From Purpureocillium takamizusanense (lineage: Eukaryota; Ascomycota; Sordariomycetes; Hypocreales; Ophiocordycipitaceae), in the NCBI RefSeq assembly GCF_022605165.1, contig NC_063069.1, positions 5,084,001-5,148,000 of the forward strand: a DNA stretch of 64,000 nt, given 5' to 3'. How positions within the stretch are numbered: the first letter of the stretch is position 1; each line of letters opens with the position of its first letter. Of this stretch, positions 9,091 to 21,100 are shown in pieces. A program made the translations under genes and the position numbers. The notes beneath the pieces were generated by a model. That model worked only from the letters and a program-made list of their open reading frames with translations. It was not told the DNA's origin and made no database searches.

Positions 9091-12000
9091 TCTTGCGCGC
9101 TACTACGTAAGTCGAGGCTGCGGTGACGACGAGGTACGACAACTACTGGCTCCGATACGCAAAGGGAGAGGCGGAGGGGGACGAGGAGGGCGAAGAGGAG
9201 GTGGAGGCCGGGACGGAATGGCCAGCCTCTCTACGAAACCTGCCCAGACGACGATTCTCCTTCATATATACACTAGCTGGCATATGGCGCCGTGCAAGCG
9301 AGCGGCATTTCGCGAAATTTGGCCTGGTCGCGAGGCTGTCTGGGGACTTGGACTGGGGTAAATTGCATGGCAGGTACCATGACAGACACAAGACGACGCC
9401 AGGTCGGCTCCTCGGAGGGTCGAACGAGGCGACGGTCCGGGCACGAGCGCTCGACTTTGCACGCTTGCACTGCAGCCGCAGCCGCCTCCTTTCCCACCCT
9501 AGCGTCTCTAGACCGGCCCGTTGCAGCCCAGTTGGACTCAGGACCGCGCTGGGAAGAACCTACCTAACGACCGTACTTAGTGTTCACTCGTAATTCGCGG
9601 CGATCTCCTGCTTCCCACGGGTGCACGCGGCAGAAGGTGGCTGATGCGGCAGCAGCAAGTCGCGGCTGCCTATGGGTGTATGTATGTATAGGTGCGACCA
9701 TGAGGCGAACATGACCGTGTCGCGTCTCGGCCTCGGGTGCATCGTTCCCTAACGGCTGCGGCTGCGGCTCATGGTCCGGATCGCCGTCAGAGCAAAGGCC
9801 CCAAGATGGCTGGCGGATGGCGCCAAGGGCCGAGCTGATGGATAGTGAAAGACATTATCCACCCCAGAAGTGGATGGTGATACAGCCTTGCAAAGCGCAG
9901 CGGAATATCGTGCTACGGCGTCCAATGCTCGGTATGGCGGGCCGGTGCTTTCAGTCAAGCGGGAAGCGCGTCCGTTGTTGACGGCATGACGATGAGGGAT
10001 AAATCAGATCCAGTAGAACCAACGACAGTTTCCGTGCCGGCAGTCGGTCGTATCGCGAATGTGGACGGGAACTGCCGGCGTCGTTGTTGGCGAGGACGCA
10101 TGTTGGATGGACGAATGGACGGTTGACTCGGATAGTGCCAAAAGAGGCGGCGATGGATGGTGCACGGGAGACAAGAAAGACCTGGGGCTGAGAACACTAA
10201 TGAGGTAACTACTAGGTAAGGAAGGAAAACTTTTGATTACGTAGCAGCGCCATGGCCACAGCCACACCACCAAGGTACCATTAGGTACGAGGTACGTACA
10301 GCACATTAGAGGTATACCTGTAGTCCAGGCGCAGGCCATAACGGCCTCAGGGCTGGACTTGACTCGCACGTAACTGCAAATTGACGTTTTGATATTTTGA
10401 TAGAGGTCATTTTAATTCGACGCGACTCACAACCTGGTGGCGTCACTTCTCGGCCCTGACCATGGCCCCCTACAGCAAACCCTGCGACCCTACTGTTTGA
10501 GAAATGAATTGTTTGATTGTTTGCAACAATTCGCGCCCGACGTACGACGACGACGACGACGACGACGACGCGCCGTCCGCTGAGCCTCGGGTTCGCAGTT
10601 TGCCGACGGACGCCGTTTCAGGACCGCCTGCCGACTCGAGTCGCACCCGTGCTGACACCCCAGCATTTGTCTAGAATGGGCCTGGGAAGCTCACGATGGG
10701 GCCCGATCCATGCGTGTTTGCTTGTCCGGCGCCGCCGTCGAACGCCGCGCATGCGCCAGCCTCCTCTCCTCCGGCCAGCATCTTTGCTTGATGGCTGCGG
10801 ATGGAAAGATGGATGCTTCGCCTCGCGGTGGGTGCGGCTAGATGTCGTGGGTCGTAATACGTTTGCGCTCGTAGGTGCTAGGCGCATCGACCTTGACGAT
10901 GATCCCCGCACGTCCCTTCCAGGGCGGTCCAGACGACAACAGCTCTCCTTAGCGAGATGTGGACAGGCGGGCAGTGTCCATGGTATAGATCATCCCGGAT
11001 TACCCAATGCGGCTTGCCCGCGACAGGGCATCTGCCTTTAGTGTACGAAGTAGCTACGATCGGAGGGGCATGACACGGTTTGATCGTTGGCGGTGGGATA
11101 CGGCCGGTGGGAGCTCCGCCAGCTCAGCTCAGCTCAAGACCAGCAGCAGTCAGACAGAAAGACAGACACACAGCACACAGGGGGTCCCAGAGGGCTGACT
11201 GGTCGTGGTCCTTTGTGCGCATGACTTGACACTGCCGGCAGGGCTGACCCTGTCCGCAGTTCACGTGCCGTTGGTGGCTGCGTGGCGTCTTCTGCGGTCC
11301 TTCCAGATGCTGCCCAACGCATGCGCCATCCTTGCTTGTGGAACCAGCCCAGAACGCACTTGGATGGCTCCGCCGCCACCAAAATCTGTTGCGATAGCAC
11401 GACGTGCATGGAACGTCGCGGTTATCAGCATATCGGTGCATTGCAAGCCGACAGCGGACAGGACATTTCCAGACACCTGGGATTAGGACAGCTCTCTTCG
11501 GAGCTGCGTAGACCCTCTTTTAAATGAATGCGGCAGAACTCGTTTCTACTAATGCTAGGTGGATGGACGACACATAAGTTGCCGATCCCTGAGAGCCCCT
11601 GCGCCACAGAGGGCATGATGTGCTGAATGGATTCAACAGCACGGGCTGGGCAGCCCTCGATGCCCGCGCTTGCTCGCCTGGCCGCTGACGCCACAGGGGC
11701 CACAGGGGACGGATGGATCAAACTGACGGCTGGATCTGGCGGCAGCTCGGCAGCGGCGGGGCCGCACCGTTAGGCGCCGGGACTCCACTGGGCCCTAGAG
11801 CTTTCAGGGCGGCTCCCGCCCGCCCCTTGCGTCCATCTGCGGTCCATCTACGCTGGTTACAAGGGCCACTCTAGCAGGCTGTCACTGCCCAGGTGCCCTG
11901 CCCTGGCGTCCCTGTCGGAGCCTGCAATCCAAGGCACCGATCGATCGACCGACCAAACACGGCCAGGGGCTTTCCCATGTGTCGAGGACGAAGGAGCAAC

Positions 12001-13643
12001 TGCGGCAAACTTTGCCCCATCGTCGTCGTCGTCCTCCCGGTCAAAGGCAGCGTTGTGACTCGATTCTCGGGGCCGCACAAAGTAATACACGTACTACAGC
12101 CATCGCGCCGGCGCCGGAACCCGTTCCCTCCCCGCCCGCGCATTCCGCCCGCGCTCCATTCCCTGCGACGGCAGTGCAGCACAGCCAAGTTGGTGGCCGT
12201 CCCACCATGAGGTGGCCCATCGTCCGTCGGGTTTACTAGCCCCAACCTTCGTCCGGTACGTACGTACATGCGCATGGCACCTCGATGCCCGTTATCGCTA
12301 TGGGCTGGCTTCTGTCGCGCTCGATTCCTCACCGCACGAGACGCTGCACAGTACTAACATTAGCGCAGTGGCATTGCATTGCATCGTGTTGTGTTGCAAC
12401 ATGCTCATCGAGCATCGTGATGCTCCACCACCCCAACCCACCGCCGACGACAGGCCGGGGGCTCTCAACGGGCCCTGACGAAGCGGCCACAGGCCGGCCG
12501 CCAAGCATCAAGCGGCCTGCAGGCATGCCTCGGCGGTGACGCGCGCCCGGGTGAGCACCACCTCGGGGCCTAGGATAGTAGTCAGCGTTTGATAAGGGCC
12601 GCCACCACCATGCCATGTCATTCATGCTTGGTCGGTCGCCGCGAGGGGAACCCGGATCGGCGGCAGGCGTCAAGGGGCTTCGCTTCGGCACACCCCCGAG
12701 TGCACGGGCGGCAATGAGTCCATCCTGTCAGGCACAAGGCACGACACGCCGGGAGCTGCGGCATGAACGGGTACGACGCCGCCCACGGGAGGACTGACGT
12801 CCGCCCACCTCCGCGAAGTGGTGTCCTCCCGCGTCCCTCGTCTTGCGTCTCTCGTCCCCTCCCCCTAGCCAGCTGGCTGCCTGGCTGGTGATGGCGATCG
12901 ATGGCGGCGATAGCAGCGGGCCCTGCTTGTTGGGGTGGAACCACCACCACGGACAGACGGACGACTGCTGTTGTGCGCGGCCGCGATGAAAAAAGACAAA
13001 GGGTTCAAGCTTGCAAAGCTAGTCGGCCTCCACCCGACACGAAAAGCTTGCCATGGCGAGATGGCAGCGCCGGCCGGCTTTCCCACAAAAAAAAACGACG
13101 GCCTCGCGCCCAGCAGCCTATCGACGGGCCACCCGCAGGCATGTCGTCCGTCGCGGCCCACAAAAGCCCGATTTACTTGACATTTCGCCATCGCCGGGGA
13201 CTCTCGCGGGCCCCGACTGATGGCCGATCCTCTTTGAGTTTGCTTCCTCGACCCAGCCAGTTCCGCTGCTACGTACGTACGTACCTCCGCACGCACGTAC
13301 TGCATTGCAACGGCTCTATCTATGCTTTTCTGTGGTCCCTTCGTCCCCTTGGCGGACGGCGGACCTGGCAAAGACGGGCCCTCGTCTTATCCTACCCGTC
13401 CGTCGCCACAGCCAAACTCGAGGAGTCATGCAGCTCCTCGCCATATTTGTCGCCTCTGCTCTCCTCCCTTGGCCTTTTTCTCTCCCCTAAACCGTTTCGC
13501 TGCATGTCCGTCGTCCTCGAGCCCTGCACAATCTCCAGGTCGTGCCTTGGGGTGTGAACGTCCCTCTGAGACTGTCTCAGGAGGCGACCAACACCACCAT
13601 CGCCACCACCACCATTACCACAGACTGCTTCACCACGCACGCC
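9091..13643. other. Long gene-free stretch with unusual length for this window
   Basis: About 4.5 kb with no frame I can assign. Frames of 100-200 aa exist on both strands but are arginine/proline-rich shadows of GC-rich sequence with no conserved motif. It includes repeated ACGTACGTAC runs and pyrimidine-rich tracts just upstream of the Prm10-like gene, so part may be a long 5' leader or promoter for it. Confidence 0.5.
10545..10571. repeat. (ACG)n microsatellite
   Basis: Nine perfect ACG trinucleotide units in a row. Confidence 0.9.
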
Positions 13644-16379
13644 ATGGCCGGCGAGCCAACCAACGACAGCGGCCCGGCCAGCGACGTGCCTACGCCCAAC
13701 CCCAAGCCCAAGAAGCGGGTAGGGTGGCATTCAAGCAGTGGCAGCGCCGGTGACCACTCTGCCGACGGCCTCGATCCTCCCGCGTCCAGTCATGCCAACC
13801 CTTTTCTCTCTCCCACGGTCTCTCCTCGACTCTCTGCCGCCGTCCTCACGCCCCCCGGGGCTCCGGACGCTCGCGAGCTCAGGATGGCCTTGACCAAGGT
13901 CCTTTCGGACGAGCAGGAGCAGAGGGAGCATCAGGAGCGCATACAGCCTGTTCCTGCCATCCTGGAGCCCTCCCCTCCTGCTGCGTCCACCCCCAGGACG
14001 CCTAGGCCAGCACTGAGACGCAACACGAGCTATGACGCTCCAGAGGAACGCGAAAAGGCGGACTGGGCGGAGCAACGGACCAGCCAGCGGCAGCTTCACG
14101 CCATGGACGACGCACGCCAGCGTGCGACCCTACTGGCCATGTCGGTGGGGAGCGCCTCCGCCCCGGGATCGAGACGCAACTCGGAAGACCTCGAGGCTTC
14201 ATTCCAGCAGCCGCTGATCGGTAATGCTGATGACCACACCACGTCGCCGGCAGATGACAGCGTCATGGCGTCGCCGGTTCGTCCGGACCACCTGCATCGC
14301 CGCACCCCCTACAGTCACAGGCGTGGCCGCGTCGTCGACAACCAGGCGGTCGCAGAGACGCTTGTCCGGTCCCACACGCGACGGGACAGGAGCAGAGACC
14401 TTTTCCATCGTGAACCAGCTTCGTCCGGCACGAGCACCCCCGTTCTCAGCCAGGCTTATACCCAAGACTACGTCCCTCGCCCCGACAAGTATCGTGGCGG
14501 CATCCTCTCCTCGCTGCTCCGCCTCTACCACGACCATGATCGAGGCGCTGGCAGCAACAACAGCAGCGGATACACAACGCCTGTCAACCCCTCAACTCCT
14601 CTCATGTCGCCTCACTCGTCACCTCCCTCGTCCAGGTCTCCCTCAAGGCCACCTTCCACAGCTGGTGGCCCCCGCTCGCGGACCAGCAGCGGCTTGTTCA
14701 GCAACCGTCGGGCGCATCACTCGACGACGTCCCTGACCGAGCTCATTAAGTCGTCGTCCATGTTCGCCGCCCCCGCGGCCAGCGAGATTCATGATCAATG
14801 GACCGACAGACTGAGAAAGGAAAAGCTTCACAAGCCCAAGAAGGAGCAGATCCGTGTCACCGTTCACATCGCCGGCATCATCTCGCGGCATCGCTACCTC
14901 TTAAAGCTATGTCGCGCCCTCATGCTGTACGGTGCCCCGACGCACCGCCTCGAGGAGTACATGACCATGTCTTCCCGGGTCCTCGAAATCGAAGGACAGT
15001 TTCTGTACATGCCATCTTGCATGATCATAAGCTTCGATGACAGCACCACCCATACTACCGAGGTCAAGGTCATCCGCGAGCCGCAGGGCATCGACCTCGG
15101 AAAGCTCAGAGACGTCCATAACATCTACAAGGAAGTCGTCCACGACAAGCTTGGCGTGGAGGAAGCGACGGAACGGCTCGAAAAGGTCATGAAGCGCCAA
15201 CCCAAGTTTCGCACCTGGTTCCGCGTGCCCATGTATGGCATTGCCTCTGCGTGTGTGGCACCGTTTGCCTTTGAGGGCCGGTTCATCGATCTCCCAATTG
15301 CGTTTCTTCTCGGCTGCATCGTCGGTCTTTTGCAGCTAGTCTTTGCACCGAGCAATGAACTGTACGCCCACGTCTTCGAAGTGTCGGCCGCCGTCATTAC
15401 GTCGTTTCTCGCTCGCGGTTTCGGCTCCATCAACGGCGGACAGCTGTTTTGTTTTAGCACACTTGCACAGAGCAGCATCGCTTTGATCTTACCTGGGTAC
15501 ATGGTGCTCTGCAGTTCGCTCGAGCTCCAAAGCCACAACATCGTCTCTGGCAGTGTCCGCATGGTCTATGCCATGATCTACACACTCTTCTTGGGATACG
15601 GCATCACCATCGGGGCCTCGCTCTATGGGATGATGGACAAGCACGCCACCAGCGACACGCACTGCAAAGATCCCCTCAACCGCGGCTGGTATTTCTTGTT
15701 CGTGCCCGGCTTCACGCTCTGCCTCTGCATCATAAACCAGGCAAAGTGGAAACAGACGCCCATCATGACCGTTATGGCGTTGGCTGGCTTCTGCGTCAAT
15801 AGCTACTGCAGCACCTACTTTGAAGGAAACAGCCAAATCTCCAACATGCTCGGGGCACTGACGATTGGCATCCTTGCCAACCTCTACTCGCGACTGGGGC
15901 GGCACGTAGAGAATCTGTGGTTGGACTTTATCGAGTGGTGGGAGTACAAGGTACGGCCACGTTTCACCCGCAGGAAGCGGCCGACGGCCGACACGTGGTC
16001 TCTGCCGTCCATGTCCGACGTCGAGTCGCGTGCCGGATCTCTCGAGAAACCACGGCGTCACCAGCGCAAGGTGGGCTACAGTCTTGCGGCGGCGGCCATG
16101 CTACCGGCCATCTTCGTGCAAGTCCCCTCTGGTCTGGCCGCCGGCGGTTCACTGCTCGCCGGCATCACTTCTGCCGATCAAATCACGCGGAACGGGACCC
16201 AGGGCGGCAACAGTACAGTGGACACGAGCGCCAAGACCATGGGCAGCCTGGACGGCACGGCTTTCAACGTCTTGTTCAGCGTCATCCAGGTAGCCATTGG
16301 AATCAGCGTGGGCCTCTTCATGAGCGCCCTGATTGTGTATCCGCTGGGAAAGCGGAGGAGTGGGCTCTTCAGCTTCTAA
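13644..16379 (+). CDS. Prm10/ThrE-like (DUF1212) multi-pass membrane protein
   Basis: The frame is open from 13542, but the ATG at 13644 (GCCATGG context) is the better start, giving 911 aa in one exon. The N-terminal ~370 residues are Ser/Pro/Thr-rich and probably cytosolic and disordered. A soluble domain follows, with ISRHRYLLKLCRALMLYGAP, THRLEEYM and CMIISFDD motifs, then at least nine hydrophobic helices. This is the arrangement of the bacterial threonine/serine exporter ThrE family and of yeast pheromone-regulated protein Prm10 (YJL108C). A second, separately placed hydrophobic pair follows a loop with RRKRPTADTWSLPSMSD. Substrate in fungi is unproven. The stop at 16377-16379 follows a basic tail (GKRRSGLFSF). 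It stands alone, with wide gaps on both sides. Confidence 0.85.
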   Translation: MAGEPTNDSGPASDVPTPNPKPKKRVGWHSSSGSAGDHSADGLDPPASSHANPFLSPTVSPRLSAAVLTPPGAPDARELRMALTKVLSDEQEQREHQERIQPVPAILEPSPPAASTPRTPRPALRRNTSYDAPEEREKADWAEQRTSQRQLHAMDDARQRATLLAMSVGSASAPGSRRNSEDLEASFQQPLIGNADDHTTSPADDSVMASPVRPDHLHRRTPYSHRRGRVVDNQAVAETLVRSHTRRDRSRDLFHREPASSGTSTPVLSQAYTQDYVPRPDKYRGGILSSLLRLYHDHDRGAGSNNSSGYTTPVNPSTPLMSPHSSPPSSRSPSRPPSTAGGPRSRTSSGLFSNRRAHHSTTSLTELIKSSSMFAAPAASEIHDQWTDRLRKEKLHKPKKEQIRVTVHIAGIISRHRYLLKLCRALMLYGAPTHRLEEYMTMSSRVLEIEGQFLYMPSCMIISFDDSTTHTTEVKVIREPQGIDLGKLRDVHNIYKEVVHDKLGVEEATERLEKVMKRQPKFRTWFRVPMYGIASACVAPFAFEGRFIDLPIAFLLGCIVGLLQLVFAPSNELYAHVFEVSAAVITSFLARGFGSINGGQLFCFSTLAQSSIALILPGYMVLCSSLELQSHNIVSGSVRMVYAMIYTLFLGYGITIGASLYGMMDKHATSDTHCKDPLNRGWYFLFVPGFTLCLCIINQAKWKQTPIMTVMALAGFCVNSYCSTYFEGNSQISNMLGALTIGILANLYSRLGRHVENLWLDFIEWWEYKVRPRFTRRKRPTADTWSLPSMSDVESRAGSLEKPRRHQRKVGYSLAAAAMLPAIFVQVPSGLAAGGSLLAGITSADQITRNGTQGGNSTVDTSAKTMGSLDGTAFNVLFSVIQVAIGISVGLFMSALIVYPLGKRRSGLFSF

Positions 16380-18012
16380 ACCGACAGCGACGTATCTTCA
16401 AATCATCCGATAGAATCACCAGTTCTTACAGTCGCGCGATGGCGCCGGCTGAACAGCACTATCATCACCATTTTTACTAATAGAGCGAGGAGCTGGCTCG
16501 TCGCACTACTACGACTCAATTCATCTTTAGCCTACGACCGGCATCAATAATGGCCGCACATCAGTCGGCAGACGTTTCATCGACGACTTCCATCCTCCTA
16601 CAGCGGATAACAATATCGTACATGAGATTGACAGCGACTGGCGCACGGGATCTGGGTACTTTTCAACTGTATTTTGTATGGGAACCAGCGCGGGTGCATG
16701 GGTGTGTGTCTGTATTTCTGGCAATCTTGGGTGAAAGACTTCATAAAAAGGGTGATTTGAACGGGAGTTTTTGGTACAGAGGCTTTCAGCATATAAGCAT
16801 GTCGCTCGCCACAATAAACGCCATGTAGGCGACAACCTTGACGTTCGACTTGGACTCGACGGGTACGCGTGATGTATTGTCCGAGAAATGAAGCACTGGC
16901 TTGAGTCGGGGTGCGTCTGGAGTATCGACTTGCTGTTAACTGCGGCAAAATACAGACGGGAGTTGCATTTGTTTTTCGACATGTAACGACCGCCAACATG
17001 GATGGGCAAGACCCTCATCATAGTGCGTCTACCTTAATGATGTAGGTAACGCTGCAGACTTTTAACTCCCTCCATTTTGGCGCGCCGTACATGCAGACTC
17101 CGCCATCGAAGTGTGTCTTGTTGGGCATAAGCGGTCGGTCTACCTAGCCTGAAGAGCAGGACGCAAGCACGACGCTGCGCACAATGATGAGACCACGCTT
17201 GCTACTAGCTAACGTAGTTACTACCTTGCCTGATCTGGTACGCCCATCGGCCAACCTCAAGCGCCTAGCAAGGTATCCAAGGCACCCACCCCCTGGACAA
17301 GGCGCTGCTAGCTTACTGACGTCCCGTCCCGTGCCTTTGAAGCCTCCTTGCCATGCGATAGGGTAGGGGAGCGTGTGCTCAATGATGATTTCGCAGCGTG
17401 GAGGGGACGCGCGTGGGAGCCTGCGGAAATCGTACCCGCAGTCTCCTACCTTGGGACTTGTAATCTGCACGTGGAAGTGAGCACTCAACTGCCGGCCCAA
17501 GGCTGAGCAGCAGGAAAGCTGCACGGCGTCGCGGTGCTTCGACGGAACCTGGCCGGATTCGCTGGCGGCGACACAAGCCCAGCGCGTGGTGCCACTAATA
17601 AGTTACACGTCCCAGGGCGGTTGCACGGTACTGTACGAAGTACGTGAAGCTCACTGCGCCACTGTAGCGTGGGTGACTCGGCTCTCGCTCTGGGCCTCGT
17701 GTGGGCTGACGCCATGCTGTGCAATATTGTAAGGCGGCAAACAAGGCGCAGTCGTCAGCACGCCGGCAAGGGCCGTCATCCTCACCGACTTGGTTAGAAC
17801 CGTGCTTCGCCTCTGTCACCGCTGGATTGTCGGGCAACAAGGCAACTGCTACGACTTTGACGTCAAGGGCTACGCGGTCCCTTAGTACTACCGTAGGCAG
17901 CAATGGACTCGTTCGCTGACAGGGCCTGGCCTTGAGTCGTATAAGAGCACCGAGGAGGAGGGAGGCCTGCGAAGCAAGCCCGCCGGTCCCATCGCGCTCT
18001 GCCTCGCCCATC
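16380..18012. other. Intergenic, no gene seen
   Basis: The 3' region of the Prm10-like gene and the upstream region of the ABC transporter. Frames up to about 180 aa lack family motifs and are judged to be shadows. Confidence 0.55.
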
Positions 18013-20675
18013 ATGGACGGTGAATCTCCCGGCTCGCACAATGCGCTGATGGATGTGCTGCACGTTGCTTGTCCTGCCGCCATCGCAGTGGTGTTCGCGG
18101 CGCTGCCCGCGGCCAGACTGCTGTTCACATCGAGCGGCAAGCGATTGAGCTACAGCACAACGAGAGCGGCGCGCGCGAGGCTACAGTGGGCGTCTCCAGT
18201 CGTGTGCTTAACGTTTGTGGGTTATGACGATAGACTTTGCGAAGCGATGAAGCAGCGTGATGCTAATCCATGGCATGGGGCAGATTGTTGAAGCGGTCTT
18301 GTGCGCGGTTCGGACTCCGGTCGAGTCCGGAGAGCCGTCGAGCCAAGGCAGTCTGGTATGGAGATGCATCATACTTTGTCAATCGATCCAGCAAGCTAAG
18401 TTGACAGGTATACGCTCTGACGTCCATTCTTGTGTGGGCAACCATTGGCGTCCTGCTGCTGGAGAGCACGGAGCCATGTTGGCCTGCCCATCTGCTCGCC
18501 TGGACGGCTGGAGTTGTGGTTGACGCCTCATTATTCGGACTCTCGGCAGGAGCCCTATCGCCAGCTAGTTCCTGGGGCATTGCGGTCCTGTGCGTTCATG
18601 CGATTCGCGTCTCCGTCCTGCTTACTGCGACCGCCTATGGGTGTTGCAGCGTCCGAAGCACCGAAGAGGGCGAGCCAGGGACGCCGGAAGAGGCTCGTGG
18701 GCTTTTGAGTGGCAACGGTGCCGTGCATGACTCCGACTCACGACCCGAGACGACGGCATATGGTTCTATTCGCAACGTCGAGGCCCCCGAAAATACAGCC
18801 GACAATACCGGCGCACCGGAAGATGAGGACGATGAGGACGACCGAGAGATGAAAGACAAGCAGCAGAAGCGTGTCCAAGAGAGCGGCGGCTGGCTCGGGT
18901 ACCTGCGAAGCTTCCTCGTCTTCCTCCCCTTCATCATCCCATACCACCATCGCCCGACGCAACTGTGGCTCGTCGTCTCCGGCCTGTGCATGCTCGTCGA
19001 TCGCGTCCTCACCCTGCTCATTCCGCGCCAGCTCGGTATCCTGACGGAGTCGTTGGGTGAGATGGCAGGCAGTGGGCGCGTTCCATGGCAGGCGCTCATT
19101 GTCTGGACTGTGCTACAGTTCCCCGTCTCGAGCACGACGGCGACGCTCCAATCCATGGCCTCGACGCGCATTTCGCAGTTTTCGTACCGTCGACTCACTG
19201 AGACGGCATTTGCGCACGTCATGAGCCTCTCCATGGACTATCACACGGGCAAGAGCTCGGGGCGCGTCGCCAAAGCCATTGAGCAGGGGAGCAACCTGAG
19301 CAGCGTTCTCACCAGCGCCTTTGGCATTGCGCCCATAGTCATCGACTTCTTCGTCGCCATCGTGTATCTCACATCGGTGTTCGACGCGACCATGGGCTTC
19401 ATCATAGTCGCTACGTCCATGACGCATACCTACTGCGCATACAAAGGCAACGCCCTAGTCATGAAGCGTGAGCGAGGGCTCAACGAAGCGGCTCGCGCCG
19501 AGAGCGAGACGCTGTACGACGCCATCACCAATTGGCAGACGGTGGCATACCACAACAGGGCCGCATTCGAGGTCGGACGCTATTCGAGGGCGATACGGAA
19601 CCAGACCACGGCGCTGCGCAAGTTGCTCGACGGGTTCGAGATCGTGGGTTTCGGAGAGGGGCTCGTCATGACGCTCGGTGAGGTGGCGGCCGCTTCGATA
19701 GTTGCAATGCGCGTCGCCAAAGGGACGACTACTCTGGGCAGCTTTATCTTCTTCATCACTTATTGGGACTCCATCCGGTCACCCATAACGTCTCTATCGT
19801 GGTCTGTGAGGGAGGCGGCATCGCACATCGTCGACGCGGAGTGGCTGTATCAGCTCCTCCAGACAAAACCGTCGGTGCGGGACCGGCCGGGGGCCCGACC
19901 ACTCCGCTGGAAAGGCGGGCGTGTGGAATTCAAGGACGTCAATTTCGCGTACGGCCCGGATCGACCCATAATCCAGGACATGTCATTCATCGCGGAGGCG
20001 GGCCAGTCCATTGCGCTGGTCGGTGAGACGGGCGGGGGCAAGTCGACGACGCTCAAGCTGCTGTATCGTTTCTACGACGTTACTAGCGGGAGCGTCGTCA
20101 TCGACGGGCAGGACGTGCGCGACGTGACGCTCGATAGCCTGCGAGAGAGTCTGGGGGCCGTGCCGCAAGATCCGTCCGTGTTTGACCAGACCATTATGGA
20201 GAACGTCATCTACGCCCGCCCAGGAGCCACCGAGGCCGATGTCGTCGAGGCGTGCAAGGCGGCGCGTATCCACCATCAGATCATGAAGTTCCGGGAAGGG
20301 TATAGCACGCGGCTCGGGGAGCGTGGCGTCCGGCTATCCGGAGGCGAGCTGCAGCGGCTGGCCATTGCGCGGGTGATGCTCCGGCGCCCGCAGATTGTGG
20401 TCCTCGACGAGGCGACGAGCTCCGTCGACTCGGCCACCGAGGTGGCGGTGCAGGCGGCCATCCGCGAGCTGAGCAGGGACCGTACGGTGTTTACGATAGC
20501 CCATCGCCTCAGCACGATTGTCAACGCAGACATGATTCTCGTGGTGGATGGGGGGAAGATCGTTGAGCGCGGGACGCACAGCGAGCTGCTGGAGCGGGGG
20601 GGCAAGTATTCGCGCCTATGGGCGATGCAGACGACGGTGGCGGTGCAGGATAATCCGACGCGTCCTGTATCTTGA
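18013..20675 (+). CDS. ABC half-transporter, heavy-metal tolerance (HMT1/ABCB) type
   Basis: Exon 1 starts at ATG 18013 and encodes an N-terminal hydrophobic segment (LHVACPAAIAVVFAALPAARLLF). A proposed intron, 18202-18407 (GTGTGC...GACAG), joins it in phase to an exon opening at 18408, for 818 aa in total; the donor is uncertain. The N-terminal membrane part and an acidic linker (EDEDDEDDREMKDKQQ) precede one six-helix ABC membrane domain with FLPFIIPYHH and SFIFFITYWDSIRSP. One ATPase domain follows, with Walker A GETGGGKST (about residue 602), Q-loop VPQDPSVF, signature LSGGELQR (about 706), Walker B IVVLDEATSS and H-loop AHRLS. The extra N-terminal helices and linker are typical of HMT1, which carries thiol-chelated metals across vacuolar membranes as a homodimer. 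The substrate here is inferred from architecture only. Confidence 0.85.
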
Positions 20676-21100
20676 TAAAGAAGTAGTTAGGATACCGAAA
20701 GTGACAAAACATTGAGATCATGCTGATGGCGATGTCGGGGTTGGGTGCGCCGCCGCCGCCAAGTCGCATCGGAAAAGCCGCAGAGGCGCGGCTAAAGATG
20801 GCGGGAATTACGGCGGCCGGGCCCCACTTTTCGACCCGGGCAGCCGGGCAGCGCCGGGGGTCCCTGCCGGGGTGGCGCCCCAGGAACGTTACATGGCCCC
20901 GGGGATTGACGCTTTTGGGGCTGCAATCGGGATAGCGGTCTGCGGGGAATCTGGGGGGGCTTTCTCCAGGCTCACGTCGCGGAGGTGGAAGCTCCGGCGT
21001 CTTCGCAAACGGATATACATAGCTGGCAGCGGCCGTGTTGTGAGCTCGCATCTGGCACTCAAGCTCCACGAAACGCTGCAGCGACGAGCAAAAACAAAAC
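20676..21100 (+). promoter_or_regulatory. Spacer upstream of the NamZ gene
   Basis: 425 bp between the ABC transporter stop and the NamZ start, same direction. It is very GC-rich in the first half. ATATACATAGC at about 21012-21022 is the only TATA-like element and lies about 85 bp before the ATG. No other element was recognised. Confidence 0.35.

Noticed and set aside
12901..13557. 218-aa plus-strand frame upstream of the Prm10-like gene
   Set aside because: Low-complexity Arg/Ser/Pro composition, and competing open frames on the minus strand.
18301..18340. tRNA-like stem (CTCCGG...CCGGAG) in the proposed ABC transporter intron
   Set aside because: No acceptor stem, D arm or anticodon arm can be built around it.
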